64,000 nucleotides of DNA, taken from Dirofilaria immitis (lineage: Eukaryota > Nematoda > Chromadorea > Rhabditida > Onchocercidae). The stretch covers positions 3,935,501-3,999,500 of the forward strand of contig JAKNDB010000092.1 in NCBI GenBank assembly GCA_024305405.1, given 5' to 3'. A program made the position numbers and the translations under genes. Positions within the stretch are counted from its first letter, which is position 1. Every line of letters begins with the position of its first letter. The notes beneath the pieces are model-generated. The model had not been told where the DNA came from and ran no database searches. It saw only the letters and a program-made list of their open reading frames with translations. Shown here in pieces: positions 27,858 to 40,617 of the stretch.

Positions 27858-28992
27858 TTCCAACTATGCGGTCGTTGTTGTCGTCGTTTAATAACGTGGA
27901 TGCAATGAAAATTTTGGAAATTTGTTGATATTTGATTTTACATCCTTCAATTTTCGTTGATCTCGTTGTTTGATTATTTTCTAAACATATGTATTTGTTA
28001 TTATATGTTTGGATTCTGATAACATCGAGATCATAATAGAAATAGTAAATTTATTTTTATTGGAGCCATATATGGATGATTTTAATAATATTTGGATAAC
28101 CTTTTTTTTTTTTTTTCAAATACGATTTATCGGAATCGTGCCAGAACTGTAAAATTAATTTCTCTTGCATTTAATTATAAATGGAAGAAACTTTTAAATT
28201 TATTGAAAATTAAAAGCAAAATTTACCGCTAGAAAGAATGGTTTTATTAAAATCAAATTAGACAGAATTTGATGCCATGTATACATAATTCAGTCCTTGC
28301 ACACAGTTCAATATCATCCAAGAATCGATGAATGGAATAAATGCATCTGATAGAAGATCAGTACAGAAATGCGCTTGGTGAGATATTATAAGCATAAGAA
28401 TGCATCTGATGAGGGATTATCAACAGAAGAAATGCATCTAATAGATCATCAACACAAGAATATATGTCATGATAAATTATCAGCACAAGAATACATCTGA
28501 GGACCAAAATCTCTTTACTAATGCGAAGGAAACTATTTGATAATATTTTATTTAATATTTGCATAAATCAAATATTTCTATTAAATATAAACGCATATGA
28601 TGATAGTATGATATTTGATTATTCACTTTTGCTATGCGTATGTTGGTTCATTCTTTCTTTTTGTATTTTCTCGGATTTTATGATTTCACAAACATATGAT
28701 TAGATATCAACACGTAATGATTTGAGTACATAATTCATATCAGAAATTTCAAAGTTCTTCCAAAAATTATTATTTCATCAATATTTTTCAAGTGGTTGAT
28801 CTATGATTTAATTACTTTGAAATTTTGAAAAAATTTCAAAGTAAAAAAATAAATGAGTTGAGAAAGTTGAAATAAACTGTATTCACATAGATTTCTTGAT
28901 GATAATTTAATAATATTTATAAATTTTATGTTCATTTGACACAATAAGTTAGATATTCAGGAAGTATCGCTATTCGAAATAATATTTAAAAA
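27858..28992. other. Intergenic between divergent SMC4 and the 29-kb gene
   Basis: No supported exon. It contains a diverged tandem array of about 30 bp units at 28339-28503 and a poly-T run near 28100. It probably carries the promoters of the two divergent genes. Confidence 0.45.
28339..28503. repeat. Diverged tandem repeat, about 30-bp unit, six copies
   Basis: Copies begin near 28339, 28367, 28399, 28430, 28459 and 28490. The shared pattern is AATGCATCTGAT, then GA-rich bases, then GATTATCAACACAAG. Copies differ at many positions and by a few bases in length, so the array is old. Confidence 0.8.
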
Positions 28993-30151
28993 TGACGTAT
29001 CGATTTGAGGATCAAAATCCATCATCGCTAATCATTCATACGTATGAAAAATCAGACGATAACGAAAAATGCTGTTGGATCGGAAATTTTATCATTGAAA
29101 TAGGCAAAGAAAGTTGGTTTTTTTAAACCTGAGCCAAAATTAAAGCACCAAGTTAATTTAAACTTAAATTTTGTATTCATAAGTTAGTTGTTAATTATAA
29201 TAAAATGCCGAATGAATAAAATGCTTAATTTGTAAAATTTGCTTTGTTACCAAAAATTTTTAAAATTTGATTAATAGAAGGAGATTTCATTATCAACATT
29301 TGAAAAAAAGCTGCTCAATAAAAAATCATAAATATTGCTGTACAGCAAAAACATAACAAATAGTATTGGATCATTCTGCTGACCTTTAAAATTCCAACTC
29401 CGATTAAAAGTGATTAAATGAACTTAATTTTATTTCTTTCTATATTCGCAACATTTCTGTCCTTTGAAATCTTTTAATGTGGAACGTTTTTAAATTTATT
29501 GTTAGCTTTATCTAATTGTTGATTAGTTCTTTCTAATAGTTTCCTTGAACCATTTCCAGAAGTTTATTTGCTTGCTCTGAATTCATTTTCTTAAACTTGG
29601 AAAGAAGTAATTTTGTACCATACCATAGATGTTCTACTGTATGATGCCGATTACAGTATGCAAGCAAAAACTTGGACACCGTTTTCAATTGCTGGCGAAA
29701 GTCGCATCACGTTTTTGCGAAAAGGTAATATAAGAGAATTTTTGTTCTCCGTTTTTGTATTAATAACATATTAGCTTGAATGGAATAAATGACCTGAAAG
29801 CAAGTCCTTCATTACGTGAACTTAAGGATATTCTTAGGAATATTTTTTAATTGTCGATATATTCATGATTTCTGCTTTTTTAAGTTTTTCTTTTCCTATT
29901 TCAAATTCAAAATTTGAATATTCCAATTCATTCAGCGTCAAAGAAATGAATATAGCTATTAATTGCATTTCATTCATGCAGTGAATATAAATTTAACGAA
30001 CATTATAGAATCGAGTGAGGTTATCAATTATAAATTAAAGTGCGCATCTTCAAAGAAACGCACTCCTTGTATCAAAGTTTCAAGTAACTCCGGAACTTTA
30101 CCTTGTAATTGTCGTAAAAAATTCGAATCAATACCGAGGATTGCGCTATAA
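28993..30151 (+). CDS. Unrecognised plus-strand gene, exons at 28993, 29563, 29627 and 29980 regions
   Basis: No family recognised. Four candidate coding segments: ATG at 28993 with 44 open codons (MTYRFEDQNPSSLIIHTYEK...); a segment from about 29563 to 29608 (SLFACSEFIFLNLER) between TTTCCAG and GTAATT; a segment from about 29627 to 29730 (VLLYDADYSMQAKTWTPF... ITFLRK) ending at GTAATA in phase 1; and a last exon from about 29974 to 30151 after ATGCAG, also phase 1 (VNINLTNIIESSEV...) with Cys residues in KLKCASSKKRTPCIKV and LPCNCRKKFESI. The last three join in agreeing phases. I could not link the first segment in phase, so an exon may be missing or misread. Divergent from SMC4. Confidence 0.4.
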
Positions 30152-30842
30152 GTGATATGACATTGAAAATGGTTTTTGGTAATTTTAATCATATTATGTC
30201 TTCAATATTTTTAATTACGCGTTCTGTAATTCTAATCACTAATTTCAATCGCATTACAAACTTCGATATAAAAATTATTCAATTGACACTTTAAAAATTT
30301 AAAATGGATAATCAAAATTTTCAAATGCATTTTAATAATTGATTGTGATAAGCGTGGTAAGCAAATTCGACCAAATATCATTCAGATATTGCTAATCAAT
30401 AATCAGATATCCCTTCTTTTCTATTTATAGATACTAACTGTTTTGTGAAAATGAAATTGAAAAGATGTATTGCAAAAGTACGTTTTTATTCCAAATAAAT
30501 TCAAAAATTTTCAAAAATATTTCTTTCATTTCAAAAAGATGCGTTAACTGGAAGAAATAATACTTACAAATATCTTTAGTTTAGATGAAACAAATGGTGA
30601 AAAAATGACGAAGTTGGTACAAATTTCTTTCCCGCCATTATACGCTCTTCCAAAAATACTTGAAAATTATATTAAAGTTAGTTGAAACTTAACAAATTAA
30701 TTACGCGCAATAAATCAGTATTATTTCAATGAAAGAGCAGTAGGATCCTTAAATTTACCTGTGAAATTATAAAGTTCATATAATTAATTACCTTTGCAAT
30801 TAATTATATAAATTTTGCTCTATAGATGAGTTTTTTCAAATA
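30152..30842. other. Intergenic between two convergent gene candidates
   Basis: AT-rich, no exon seen. It should contain both 3' flanks, since the genes on each side point towards it. Confidence 0.4.
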
Positions 30843-33181
30843 TCATATTTGAATTTGAGAGATAAAAATTTGTGTAAAATTAAAGGGGATCGGGTATGCA
30901 GAAATAATAACCGGTATAGAATACAAGAAATCGGAAGAAGAACCATTTATGAAGCGATTGATATCAATATTGATTCCATTGATTCTACATGAGACACCGC
31001 TGAATTTCCTGAAATACGATAGCAAGGGCATCAAAGTCGTATGGGAATCTAGGAAACATAGTCTGTTTTCTTGAGTTTCAAATTTTTAAATTCTTTCAAA
31101 AGATTATTCAACTTTTCAGATCAAGGGAATATTCCATTTTTTCTGAACATTTTTCAGGGCTTGCTTTAACGGAAAAATACGTCGAATTGTTTAAACAAAA
31201 AGTACTTAGCAGTTATGCGTTAAAAACTGCAATAACTCCGATTAACCGATAAGTTTATTTTATTTGTTTAACTCACTGCTTTTGAATTCTATGACACAAC
31301 TTTTATGTTCACCTCCAGAAGTCACACTTCTCGAATTCTTCGATAGATTTCATATAAAAAAATTCTTGCAAACAAAAATGATAGTAAATTAAATTTTTTA
31401 TGGATTACATTTTAGGTATATTATCAAGGATAGGCGAAATATTAATGGCTTTTAAGGTGCGGACAAATTTGCATAATTAAAATAGCAATAGTAAGTAATA
31501 ACCAATTATTTGATGAATTTCTCGGAAGAAATGATTTATTAAAAAAATTTATGATCAAAAACTGATCTTAAAGATACCATTTCTGAATTTGATCAAAATA
31601 TATTGTAATTTTTGCATATTTTGTAATGACAATAAATTCTGTAGTATCAGCTTTATTTACCTGAGGTATTATTATTCTCATAAAAGTTATAATAAATTCA
31701 ATTAATTTCTAGATAATAATAATATAATGTATGACTTGATCTACAGATAAAAGATAATAATGAGCGATTTTCATGATAACAAAAAGTCATGGTCAACTCT
31801 TAACTTTAACTTCATATCCACTGACATCGGCATTTCCCGAAAATACGCTTCCACAGTTCATTGCAATCTTTTGATGTGTAGCATTTCTACAAAAGCAGCT
31901 TTTAGATTAATTAATCAAATGAATCATGCTAATGATGCTTATAATCTCGATCAGCAATACCTAGATAAAAATTGCCGATTTTTGATTCCTTTTAGAAATC
32001 ATAAGATAGCAAAATGCCAATAAAGAGAGGAAGGAAGCGGGAGGGGGAGAGGGGAGAGATGGGAGGAAGAAGGGGAATATTTCCACTAATTTCAACACGA
32101 AAATTAATATTTTTTAAATTACTGAACTTCATATAATTCTAACAATCATGAATGATAATCGAAATGTTGAATGAAACTAACTTCGAATTGTTTTTGACAT
32201 CATTTTCGTTCTTTTGGTATACTTCATTAATACTTGCAGCAGCTGCATCGTCATTGATTCTCCCTGGAGTTTTATCGTCATTAGTTTTTGAGTAGTTATA
32301 TCGCTGATATTGCAGATATGACCACTCGTAATATCCTTATCAGTGTCATTTTTTCGTCAACTTCTTCAATCATTAAAGAAGTGACATTCAGTAACCGCTT
32401 CATGGTATTCTCTGCAATATACCGCAGTAATATATTGACTGATAAGAATTTATCTCAGTGATATTGTGCACCTTTTGAAGCTTGCATGAATAAAAGATAT
32501 CTTAAATAATAATTCATATCTCTGCCAATTTCTTTTACTTTTAATTAAGACGAAAATGAAATTACCAAACGATTTCATTACTTCTACCGTTTCTCCTGCA
32601 TGGAAAGGATATGGCTCATCGATTATATTTGCATTTGGTAAGCATTCTTTCGTGACATTAAATATTGAAAGCAAAGAAATCTATAATAAATACTTGATAA
32701 GCTATCATTATTTGATAAGAAATATTTGATATATCGAATTATATGTCATAAATGGTTATCAAAATTTAATCGAAAATTATGAAAATTTCTTAGAAAGTTT
32801 TTATTCATAAATTTGGAGGTTCATGCATACGGTGAATGCATATAAAATATGACTAATTGTTCTGCTTATAAAATTAAGATTTTTCATTTCAGATAATCGA
32901 TAATATTGAAGCTATCAATTTATAAAAGTTTATTAAATCATTCTCGAAAAATTCATTGTAACTAAATTAAATAAATTTTGAAATAAAAAAAATCAATACC
33001 GCACCATTACAATGAAAGCAGCAGCCATTAGTGTCTAGAAGAAATATAATTGAGGAATAGCAAGGTCACGCTGTGACAATGAATTGATCGATAAAAATAT
33101 CTCCCATAATTCCCAGCCCTTGACCCCCAAGTATAGTATCCAATCACTTCACGACCATGTTTATCGCTATATCTTAGATCA
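30843..33181 (-). CDS. Unrecognised minus-strand gene, four exons seen
   Basis: No family recognised. Candidate exons (minus): 33181-about 33069 (DLRYSDKHGREVIGYYTWGS, then RAGNYGRYFYR), 32680-32566 (ISLLSIFNVTKECLPNANII, then DEPYPFHAGETVEVMKSF), 32411-32182 (ENTMKRLLNVTSLMIEEVDE, later EWSYLQYQRYNYSKTNDDK and AAAASINEVYQKNENDVK), and 31008-30843 (KFSGVSCRINGINIDINRF to a TGA). Junction phases agree (0, 1, 2), which is good evidence for one gene. Exon 3 needs two one-base corrections, one at an A6 run (plus-strand T6 near 32364) and one within about 15 bases of it. The first visible exon may not be the true start, because no ATG is seen in it. N, D, S and Y are abundant; no membrane span or known motif is evident. 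Confidence 0.5.
32034..32076 (+). other. G-rich tract able to form a G-quadruplex, in an intron
   Basis: From 32039 the plus strand reads GGG-A-GGGGG-AGA-GGGG-AGAGAT-GGG, which meets the usual four-run rule for G-quadruplexes. The purine run extends to about 32076. It lies in the large intron of the minus-strand gene, so the transcript carries the C-rich strand. Such a tract is exceptional in this AT-rich window. Confidence 0.8.
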
Positions 33182-33746
33182 CTGCATACTATTAACAAAA
33201 CTATCTATCACGTATTATTCAATGTAATGAATTTGATTGTAAGAATTCTTACAATTTTTTAATTAATTTAATTTAAATGCTGAAATATTTGTTTTTGCAA
33301 ATTAATAAGCTTGTTGAAAAATTACCAAATTTATCAGCAATTATTATACTAATAATTATAAAGAGCTGTAAAATGGGAGGAATACAACATTATAAGAAAT
33401 AATCCATCCTTTTAACCTTCTAATATGCTCTTATTTCTTAGAACTAAGTTTAAAATAAACTTACTTCATAAAAAATCTTCTTAAAATAAAACTTGTTTCT
33501 TGAAAAAGATTTAAAATAAAATTACTCCCAAAAAGTTCAAAATAAATTTTAAAAAATCCTAAAATTTATTGTTTTTTGTTTTTGTATGATAAGAAAAAAA
33601 ATTAGAGAATAGCGTCGATAATTCATAGAAATCCTTAGATAATTAATCAATACTGATAACGATCATAAGAGTTGCAATTTGTACAAAAGAAATCAATTTG
33701 GAAATTTACCGATCATTAGCCTCTTACCTATATACATGCTATCCTA
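33182..33746. other. Intergenic between divergent gene candidates
   Basis: No exon seen; AT-rich with repeated AAAATAAA-like strings near 33450-33560. It probably serves as promoter region for the minus-strand gene ending at 33181 and the plus-strand gene starting at 33747. Confidence 0.4.
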
Positions 33747-34190
33747 ATGCGTTTCCATAGTGATGAATCTTCATCATTGCTGCTTCTCCGTAACATGTCA
33801 TCGATGCATCGTTTATCACGTATTTCGGTCAATTATAGGAATGACCAGAAACCACGGAAAAACCATTATCAAAAGTCGATCATTTTACAAAATTATCCCA
33901 TATCTGATGAAAGCAAAACGAAGGAACACTTTCTGATACGAGCTGAGCGGTCAATTTATGAGGGTGAGCCAATGTCTGATGATGAAGTTGAAGCTGAATG
34001 TCGCTTATGGGCACGAACTTTACCTCATTTAAGGTTCATTTAATATTTTGTCTAAATTTCCTGTTTTTATATTTTTGCAAGATATTTATATTTATTTATT
34101 GGTTAAGAATATTGTAAGATATTTGAATGCTTTATTATATCGCTTTATCATATCATTCGTTAGGATGAAATCGCATATTAAGGATATGTG
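33747..34190 (+). CDS. 5' part of an unrecognised plus-strand gene
   Basis: ATG at 33747 opens 95 codons plus two bases, ending at AAG|GTTCAT (33747-34033). The protein is charged and Ser-rich, with ISDESKTKEHFLIRAERSIY and then EPMSDDEVEAECRLWARTLP. The intron closes at TTCGTTAG and a 27-bp exon (34164-34190) continues in phase 2 as RMKSHIKDM. I cannot name the family. A further exon is likely after TTTTTAG at 34652, where two frames are open; one begins SSHLSNKGQQRRKSEVDKAI. How 34190 connects to it is unclear, because an open segment at 34191-34280 sits in another frame. Downstream exons could not be traced. Confidence 0.45.
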
Positions 34191-37100
34191 GTAAAAGTAT
34201 CAATAAAAATCATAGGAATGAAATGAAATCAATGAATGAGGATATTATCGATCAACTTATAAAGGATTTTTATGGCACCCGGTAATTATCATTAAATTTG
34301 AACTTTAATTATTTCCATATGATAAACTTCTAAAACTATAAGCCAGAAATTATTGCTCTAAATTTGAATTTCCATCTGCATTTTCTATCGATTTTCTATT
34401 TCTGCTCCCTGAATAATATCATAACTTCAACAGATTCTTCTTTCTTCATGATTTTTCAATTTGAGCAAAACTTTCTGGAGTTAATGACAGGTGTACGAGA
34501 AAATCAGAAATTACCTTAATGGTAGCACTATTGAATAACCGCAGTTAAAAATTAAAAATCGTAAGTCTAACATTTAAAATACGTTACTTATCGACAGGAT
34601 TTGTTTAGTAAGCCATTCCACTTGATCGATACAAATTCTGCAAACTTTTTAGTCTTCGCATTTATCGAACAAAGGACAGCAACGAAGGAAGTCGGAGGTT
34701 GATAAAGCGATTAACAAGATGCGTGAAGAAAAGGTCAAAACTACGAAGCATTTTTTCTTGCCTGCTATTTCTAAAGGTCATCAGAATTGTTTGTCACATT
34801 ACAGTGTCTGTTTCAAGTAATATATGTGCAGTTCTGAGAAGCAGCAAATCTAATGTAATAATTGCAATGCGACAAACCAAATTTTGCATGTTTCCGCAAG
34901 TACTGTATTTGTAAACAATTAATTTATACTTAAGGTAAGAACATTAGGACATACCCTTACTTCTGCTTTTACCTTTATTCTTACTCCTACCTTATATGAT
35001 GGGTTGCTTTTTAATGACAATGATATCGAGCATGGTATTTATACAACGATCTGTGAGAACAATAGATGAGCAAGGAAGACATCGTTAATCATTAAATGTT
35101 GATAATACTGACTAATAACTATGATAACAATATTTTTGATGATGAAATTCATCATTAATATGATGTAAAGATCTAAGCTCTCATTTATTCAAAGATTTGA
35201 TATGCTTTTGATAAAGTCATATAAAAAGTTAACAAAAGAAAAATAATAATAATTACTATGTGGAGAAATAATCACATTTGTGATAATGAAAATATGATCA
35301 TTTGTCGAATAAATTTTTGTACTTTTCCTTCCTTTATCCTTCATATCATTAGATTGAACCAGTCCCTTCATTATTTGGAAATCAAGAAGGATCCAAAGAT
35401 TAATTAATATGGAATTCTTTGTACTGAAACAAAAGAACATAGAAGAAAAATTTCGACACAGTTCACTAGAATTCTAAAATTAACCGCATTGGTTTCGGAT
35501 AACTTTCATTTCTTTCAAAAAGATATTTTTAACGATTTTCGACTGCTGTTGGTAATATATTAATTCAAATCTCTGAGCGAGATTCTTAAGTTGATAATTT
35601 ATTGATTTATATCTTTCAAGACATAGTTCTAATATTTGACCAAAAAAATTGATTTGCTATCAGTTGCATTTGACTACTATTTTTCATCGATGATCATTTA
35701 AACTAATTTTCCTTCTCTTGATACGACAATAGCTGCAATTATTCAGTGAACTAAAGTCAATTTTTCTAATTATTAAATTGCAAAAATTGATTGAACTATA
35801 AAAGAAATTTCATTTTATAATCTGTATTTTTCATTAATTTTTTCTACCGCTGTGAAATGTTTTATGAATCCGATGGAACTAGACAATCGAATTATATGTT
35901 TTTACGCTGTTTAAATAATTTAAGTATTTTTTTACTACCTCACTATTTCAGATTTTTTATTACTTGAAGATGTCAACAAATGTATTTGAATAGTTTTTTT
36001 AATTGAATTCCCATCTATGATTGCAAATAATATGCTTTGTTGTATTGTAATTATATCTAACCTTCTTTCAATTCGATTTTGTTTATTTAATTCATCTAAA
36101 AATTCAAATAAATGTTTTTACTTTATTATTATGTTGGAACATAAAATAAATCTTTTAGCTGAAAAATTGTGTCATTTTGTAATTTAAAAGATGGTTAAGC
36201 ATAATTATAATAAAGTGGAAATATGAATTATTGAATTACTTAAAATGAAAGTTCTATTCATCTTTTTCCACTTCATTATCAATTTATTTAAAATAGTCGA
36301 ATAAGTGAAATTTTTTACTGACTAAATTAATTTCTCCAGTTTTCATTTCTGAACAGTTTGTAATTTGATGTATCAAGCATCGAGAATTGATCAAAACTGA
36401 GAAATATCAATCTTTAATCTTTTTATAAAAAAACTGCTGGAAAAGCCATTGATCAGTAATTTACCATATTAATATGGTATAAAAAATTTGATACAGCAAT
36501 GAAAAAATTGTTTTCAAATTTCAAAATAAAATAAACTGAAATTTAAAAATTTTAAGAAACGCTTCTTGTGAAATTTCTGACTAATTCTCATTAAATATCA
36601 TTGTTATTTGATGAGCCAAAACTTTAAAATTGCCAATTATTATCGATCAAATGCAAATTTTAGTTTGGATTGTTAACAGTTAACAACTGGATATAAACAA
36701 GAAATCAAATTTTGCAAGAAATCTCCAATTATTTTTATTTTCATTCCTTTTATTTTTTAAAGGTTTATTTGGAATTTTTGATTATTATTTCTGATGCATT
36801 ATCGAAACTTCATACTCATACTCAAATTATCCTAATCGAATGATTCGTAAAAAACGATTAAAGAATAGTTCTAAATTAATATAGTCAAATTCTAGCTTTT
36901 ATTATGTTCTCAGAAAAATCGCACATAATAATATCAATTATTGTTTATTGAACAAACAAATAATCAATTCTGATCACTGATTACTGTCGCCTATTTCATT
37001 CGCAATTTCTGCTCCTTTCATTTCTTAGTAAATAAAATTCCAAATAAAAAAGAAATTCATGTTTTTTCAGCAATTGATTAATTGTATATCTAATTTTTAT

Positions 37101-38134
37101 AATTTTCCGTGTTTTTTTTCGTAATTATAAAGGTATATAATTGCCCTTTCAAACGAATGATTTAGTTGTTACTTCTGAATGTTTAATTTAGCAAAACGAA
37201 AATCATTTCCAATTTAAAATTAAATTCATATTTTATTAAGAAATACAAAAAATGCATGTAATTACAAATAAAGAACTTTTAATTATCATTTCATTCTAAA
37301 TATTAATATTAAAGATATGCCGCATATGATAATTAAAAATTAAATAAATAGTAAAATTCTTGCCTCTCTATTGAATTAGTTGTAATTTAACCTGTATTTA
37401 CATCTAATCTTATTTATATTTACTAATTTCAATAAATGTTACTTTAAAATTTTCAAGATTACTGCATTATACTATGCGCTATGATAATAATCATTTTATA
37501 ATCTATTATTTTAATTAAACCTCAAAGCATACGATTACAATTTTTTATTTTCCATATTTATTTCGTTCCAATATTTTTCTCCGCGATCGCCGTGACTGAT
37601 TGCAATCGAATTAACAGAAATCATAAGCTGATATTATATCAAACTTCGCCCATATATTATGACAAAGATTGATAATTTATTGATGATGATAATTTACATA
37701 TTATGAAATGTCACTTTTTAATCTTTTGCTAGCTAATCCATTATCACCATAATTTATTATGCGTCATCATCATCTCCCACACATCACCATTACTATCTAT
37801 CACACGTCATTATCGTCATTATACTTATTTTTCTTAATCCATATCCCAATATACATCGCTATGATCAGTTGTTGTCTTATCGCTATCATTATTAAACTTC
37901 TAGTACAATTTCTTTAGCTTTATTATAGTATAATCATATTAAACCATAGTTTTCTTTCGTTTCGCTTATCTGAGCTGACGAGAATCAATTTTAACTTCTT
38001 ATCATTTTACATTGGTGCGAGGTTGTCGCTCATCTAAAATATAATATATCAAACAAATATGTTTTAATAAATTAATAAATAATAACAAATATATTATAAA
38101 GCAAATGCACTAAGATTTTTTCCTGAGATGCTTC

Positions 38135-38137
<3 letters not shown>

Positions 38138-38171
<34 letters not shown>
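38138..38171. repeat. TA dinucleotide run
   Basis: Uninterrupted ATATAT run of about 34 bases. No gene is next to it. Confidence 0.95.
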
Positions 38172-38174
<3 letters not shown>

Positions 38175-40608
38175 TTGATCTTTAAATTACTTTTACCCTG
38201 AAAATCAAATTATGTTGTGCAAAAATATCATAAATGAAGATATAAAAGGAATGAAATTTTATTCTATTATTTATTAATGTACTGTAATGACTTTAGATTT
38301 TTTTGAAATAATTGCCAAACTTGTAATTTGTAAAAACAAACTTGTTTTCATTGCGGTAGCGATATAACTACAACTGAATGCATTTCAAGTTTTTCAAAAT
38401 GAAATAAATGAAACATTTAAATAGAAGATAACATTAAAGTGAAGGAGTCATAAAGGATAGGATTAGAAAGAAGGAAAAGACGAGCTGATACTCAAACCTG
38501 TTTAGTGTTTGCCTTAATTTAGCTGATTTATATAATCTAAAAGAAAAAACAGGTTCCATGAGCGTAGTAAGCGTGGAATTGAAAGTTTTGAATATTTCTG
38601 TTTCATTTCAATTTTTCTCAATTCAATTCTTCATATTTTCAAGCAAGTTATTAAATTAGTCGCACACAAATATGATCGGATTTAAAATTGCTACAATTAG
38701 ATTCATTTATAATTCTTATTCAATTTATTTCAATCCCTGTTTAACGCTAGCAATTTGTGTAATTTTAAAACTAAACATTTTCACCACTGACAGATATCAT
38801 TGGACAATTGCTACAACGATTCTCTCTGATTGCTCCATAAATTTTTATGGAGAACTTTTGATTAAGTGCTAATTATGTCATTCATTATATCTTTTATTTA
38901 ATTCATTAATTTATCAGTTTATCTGGCGATTGTACTCGAGAATCCGAACTGTTTAGATATTGCAATAATAAGGGCTTGCATAAAACAAAAAAATTAGACC
39001 TTGATCACAGCTGAATACAAAAATTTTCCGAAGTTTCTAAAAGCTATTAACTTCTTTACTCAATTATTCTTAATCAGTAAACTTTCGTACAGTTGATAAA
39101 AGATAATTTCGCATTTTCCATATTTATTCTTAAAGCAGATTGCTGTGGAATTCTATCATTCAGTGATTTGCTCAGAATTTTCAGCTTTAAAAACTTTGCT
39201 CACTAATCTTCTGATTTTGAGAAAATCACCAAAATCATTAATTTTTAATAATTCATAAATTTAGATAAAACGAGACATCTTCATGTCGTTGTGATCTATT
39301 TTGAAATTAATATTTATTTATTTATCCCATTTTAATTCTTCACTCTTAATTCAGTGCAATAATCATTTCAATTTATTTTTAGCATAATTTAATTAAATAG
39401 AGGAACAAGAAATTCAATTCCATCTATTTCATTTCTTTGTAAATGTATTTTTGATATTTAAAAAGCAAAAAAATTTGTCTTTCTCTACCTAGCGCTTTGA
39501 ATACACGAAACTTTAGAAAACAAGCCTTACGTAATGAAACAGGTAATTTATATCTTCATTGCTGATATGCTGGCTAATGAATAAACGGGGATTAATTCGA
39601 GTTTTTGGATGGGTGGTCTTTTTGTCAATTCATATCAATAAATGAATAAATGAAATTTCTGCTATCGCCGCTATAAATATCGCAAAGCCATCCATTTCTT
39701 CAAATTGCTGATATACTGATATTTTTAAAGTGAAGGTTGTTAACGTTTTTGATATCTTAAAATTTTATCAGTTAATCTTTGCATTTAATACATTTGTGTA
39801 AACAATATGATCAATGAATTATCCAAATGGTGCATTTTGGATAAAAAACTTTTGCTTTTCTCAGAGGCATATCCTTAATAGAATCGTAATTAGGCATTTT
39901 GGTATTTTATTTCATTAATTACCAAATAAAAAATTTATGAAATTCACGAATTCTTTCATTTGTCATATGGATTTTATGCTATTATCTGAACTCAGTATGA
40001 TAAAAATTTAGATTTTTATTTATTAGAATTTTGAAAATGATATTTTGGAAAAGTTTATTAAAAATAAAATAACTTTTTTCAATCGAAAAAATCAAATGTG
40101 CCGTAAAATATAATCAAAATTAACGACAATAATATATTTGAGGCGGAAAAAGATGAGAATTTTGAAAAAAGGAGGCAAATTCTTCAAATAGTTGAAAATT
40201 ATTCGCCGATTCCCATGAATAAATCAAATTTATCAATTTTCAATTCTCATCAAATTCTTAATTTCAATTATAGTTCTCCACTTATCCCTCAATCAAAATA
40301 TCTTTTTTGCTGTTATCGTTACACATTATTCACTTTGCATTTCGAAGCTTATCAACAAATTGAATTTTATTGCTAGTTTATGATTCATCAGATAGGAATT
40401 TATAAATTGTCTGAAGAAATAATAAATAATTCGTCTTATGATTATTTGTGGCAAATGGAAATTCAGAAATTAGCAAGTGCTGGATTGATAAATGATATAG
40501 TTATTGTTGATTGCTCAATCAAAATATTAAGAAGATTAATTATAAAATTTTAATTTCTTTTACCACGCTATTCTTCGAGAATTTCTTCACTAAATTATAC
40601 TCAAATAC

Positions 40609-40617
40609 TATTTTCAG
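40609..40617 (+). promoter_or_regulatory. Probable trans-splice acceptor before the channel ATG
   Basis: ACTATTTTCAG ends exactly at 40617 and the ATG follows at 40618. Many nematode mRNAs receive a spliced leader just upstream of the start codon, and the ATG opens a signal peptide, so this is more likely a leader acceptor than a normal intron end. A cis-spliced upstream exon is not excluded. Confidence 0.55.

Larger units (their letters stand above)
34800..40617. other. Gene-poor AT-rich stretch
   Basis: Nearly 6 kb without a supported exon. It holds a (TA)n run at 38138-38171, an 18-bp perfect palindrome TACCATATTAATATGGTA near 36462, and a region around 37740-37990 with many CATCAC/CATTATC words. 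Distal promoter elements of the channel gene may lie at the right end. Confidence 0.4.

Noticed and set aside
31760..32023. 87-codon plus-strand ORF with an ATG
   Set aside because: In this composition several ORFs of this size are expected by chance; it lies within the intron of a better-supported minus-strand gene.
35189..35440. Minus-strand frame containing MKGLVQSNDMKDKGRKSTKI
   Set aside because: Looks somewhat protein-like, but there is no matching neighbouring exon or clear acceptor.
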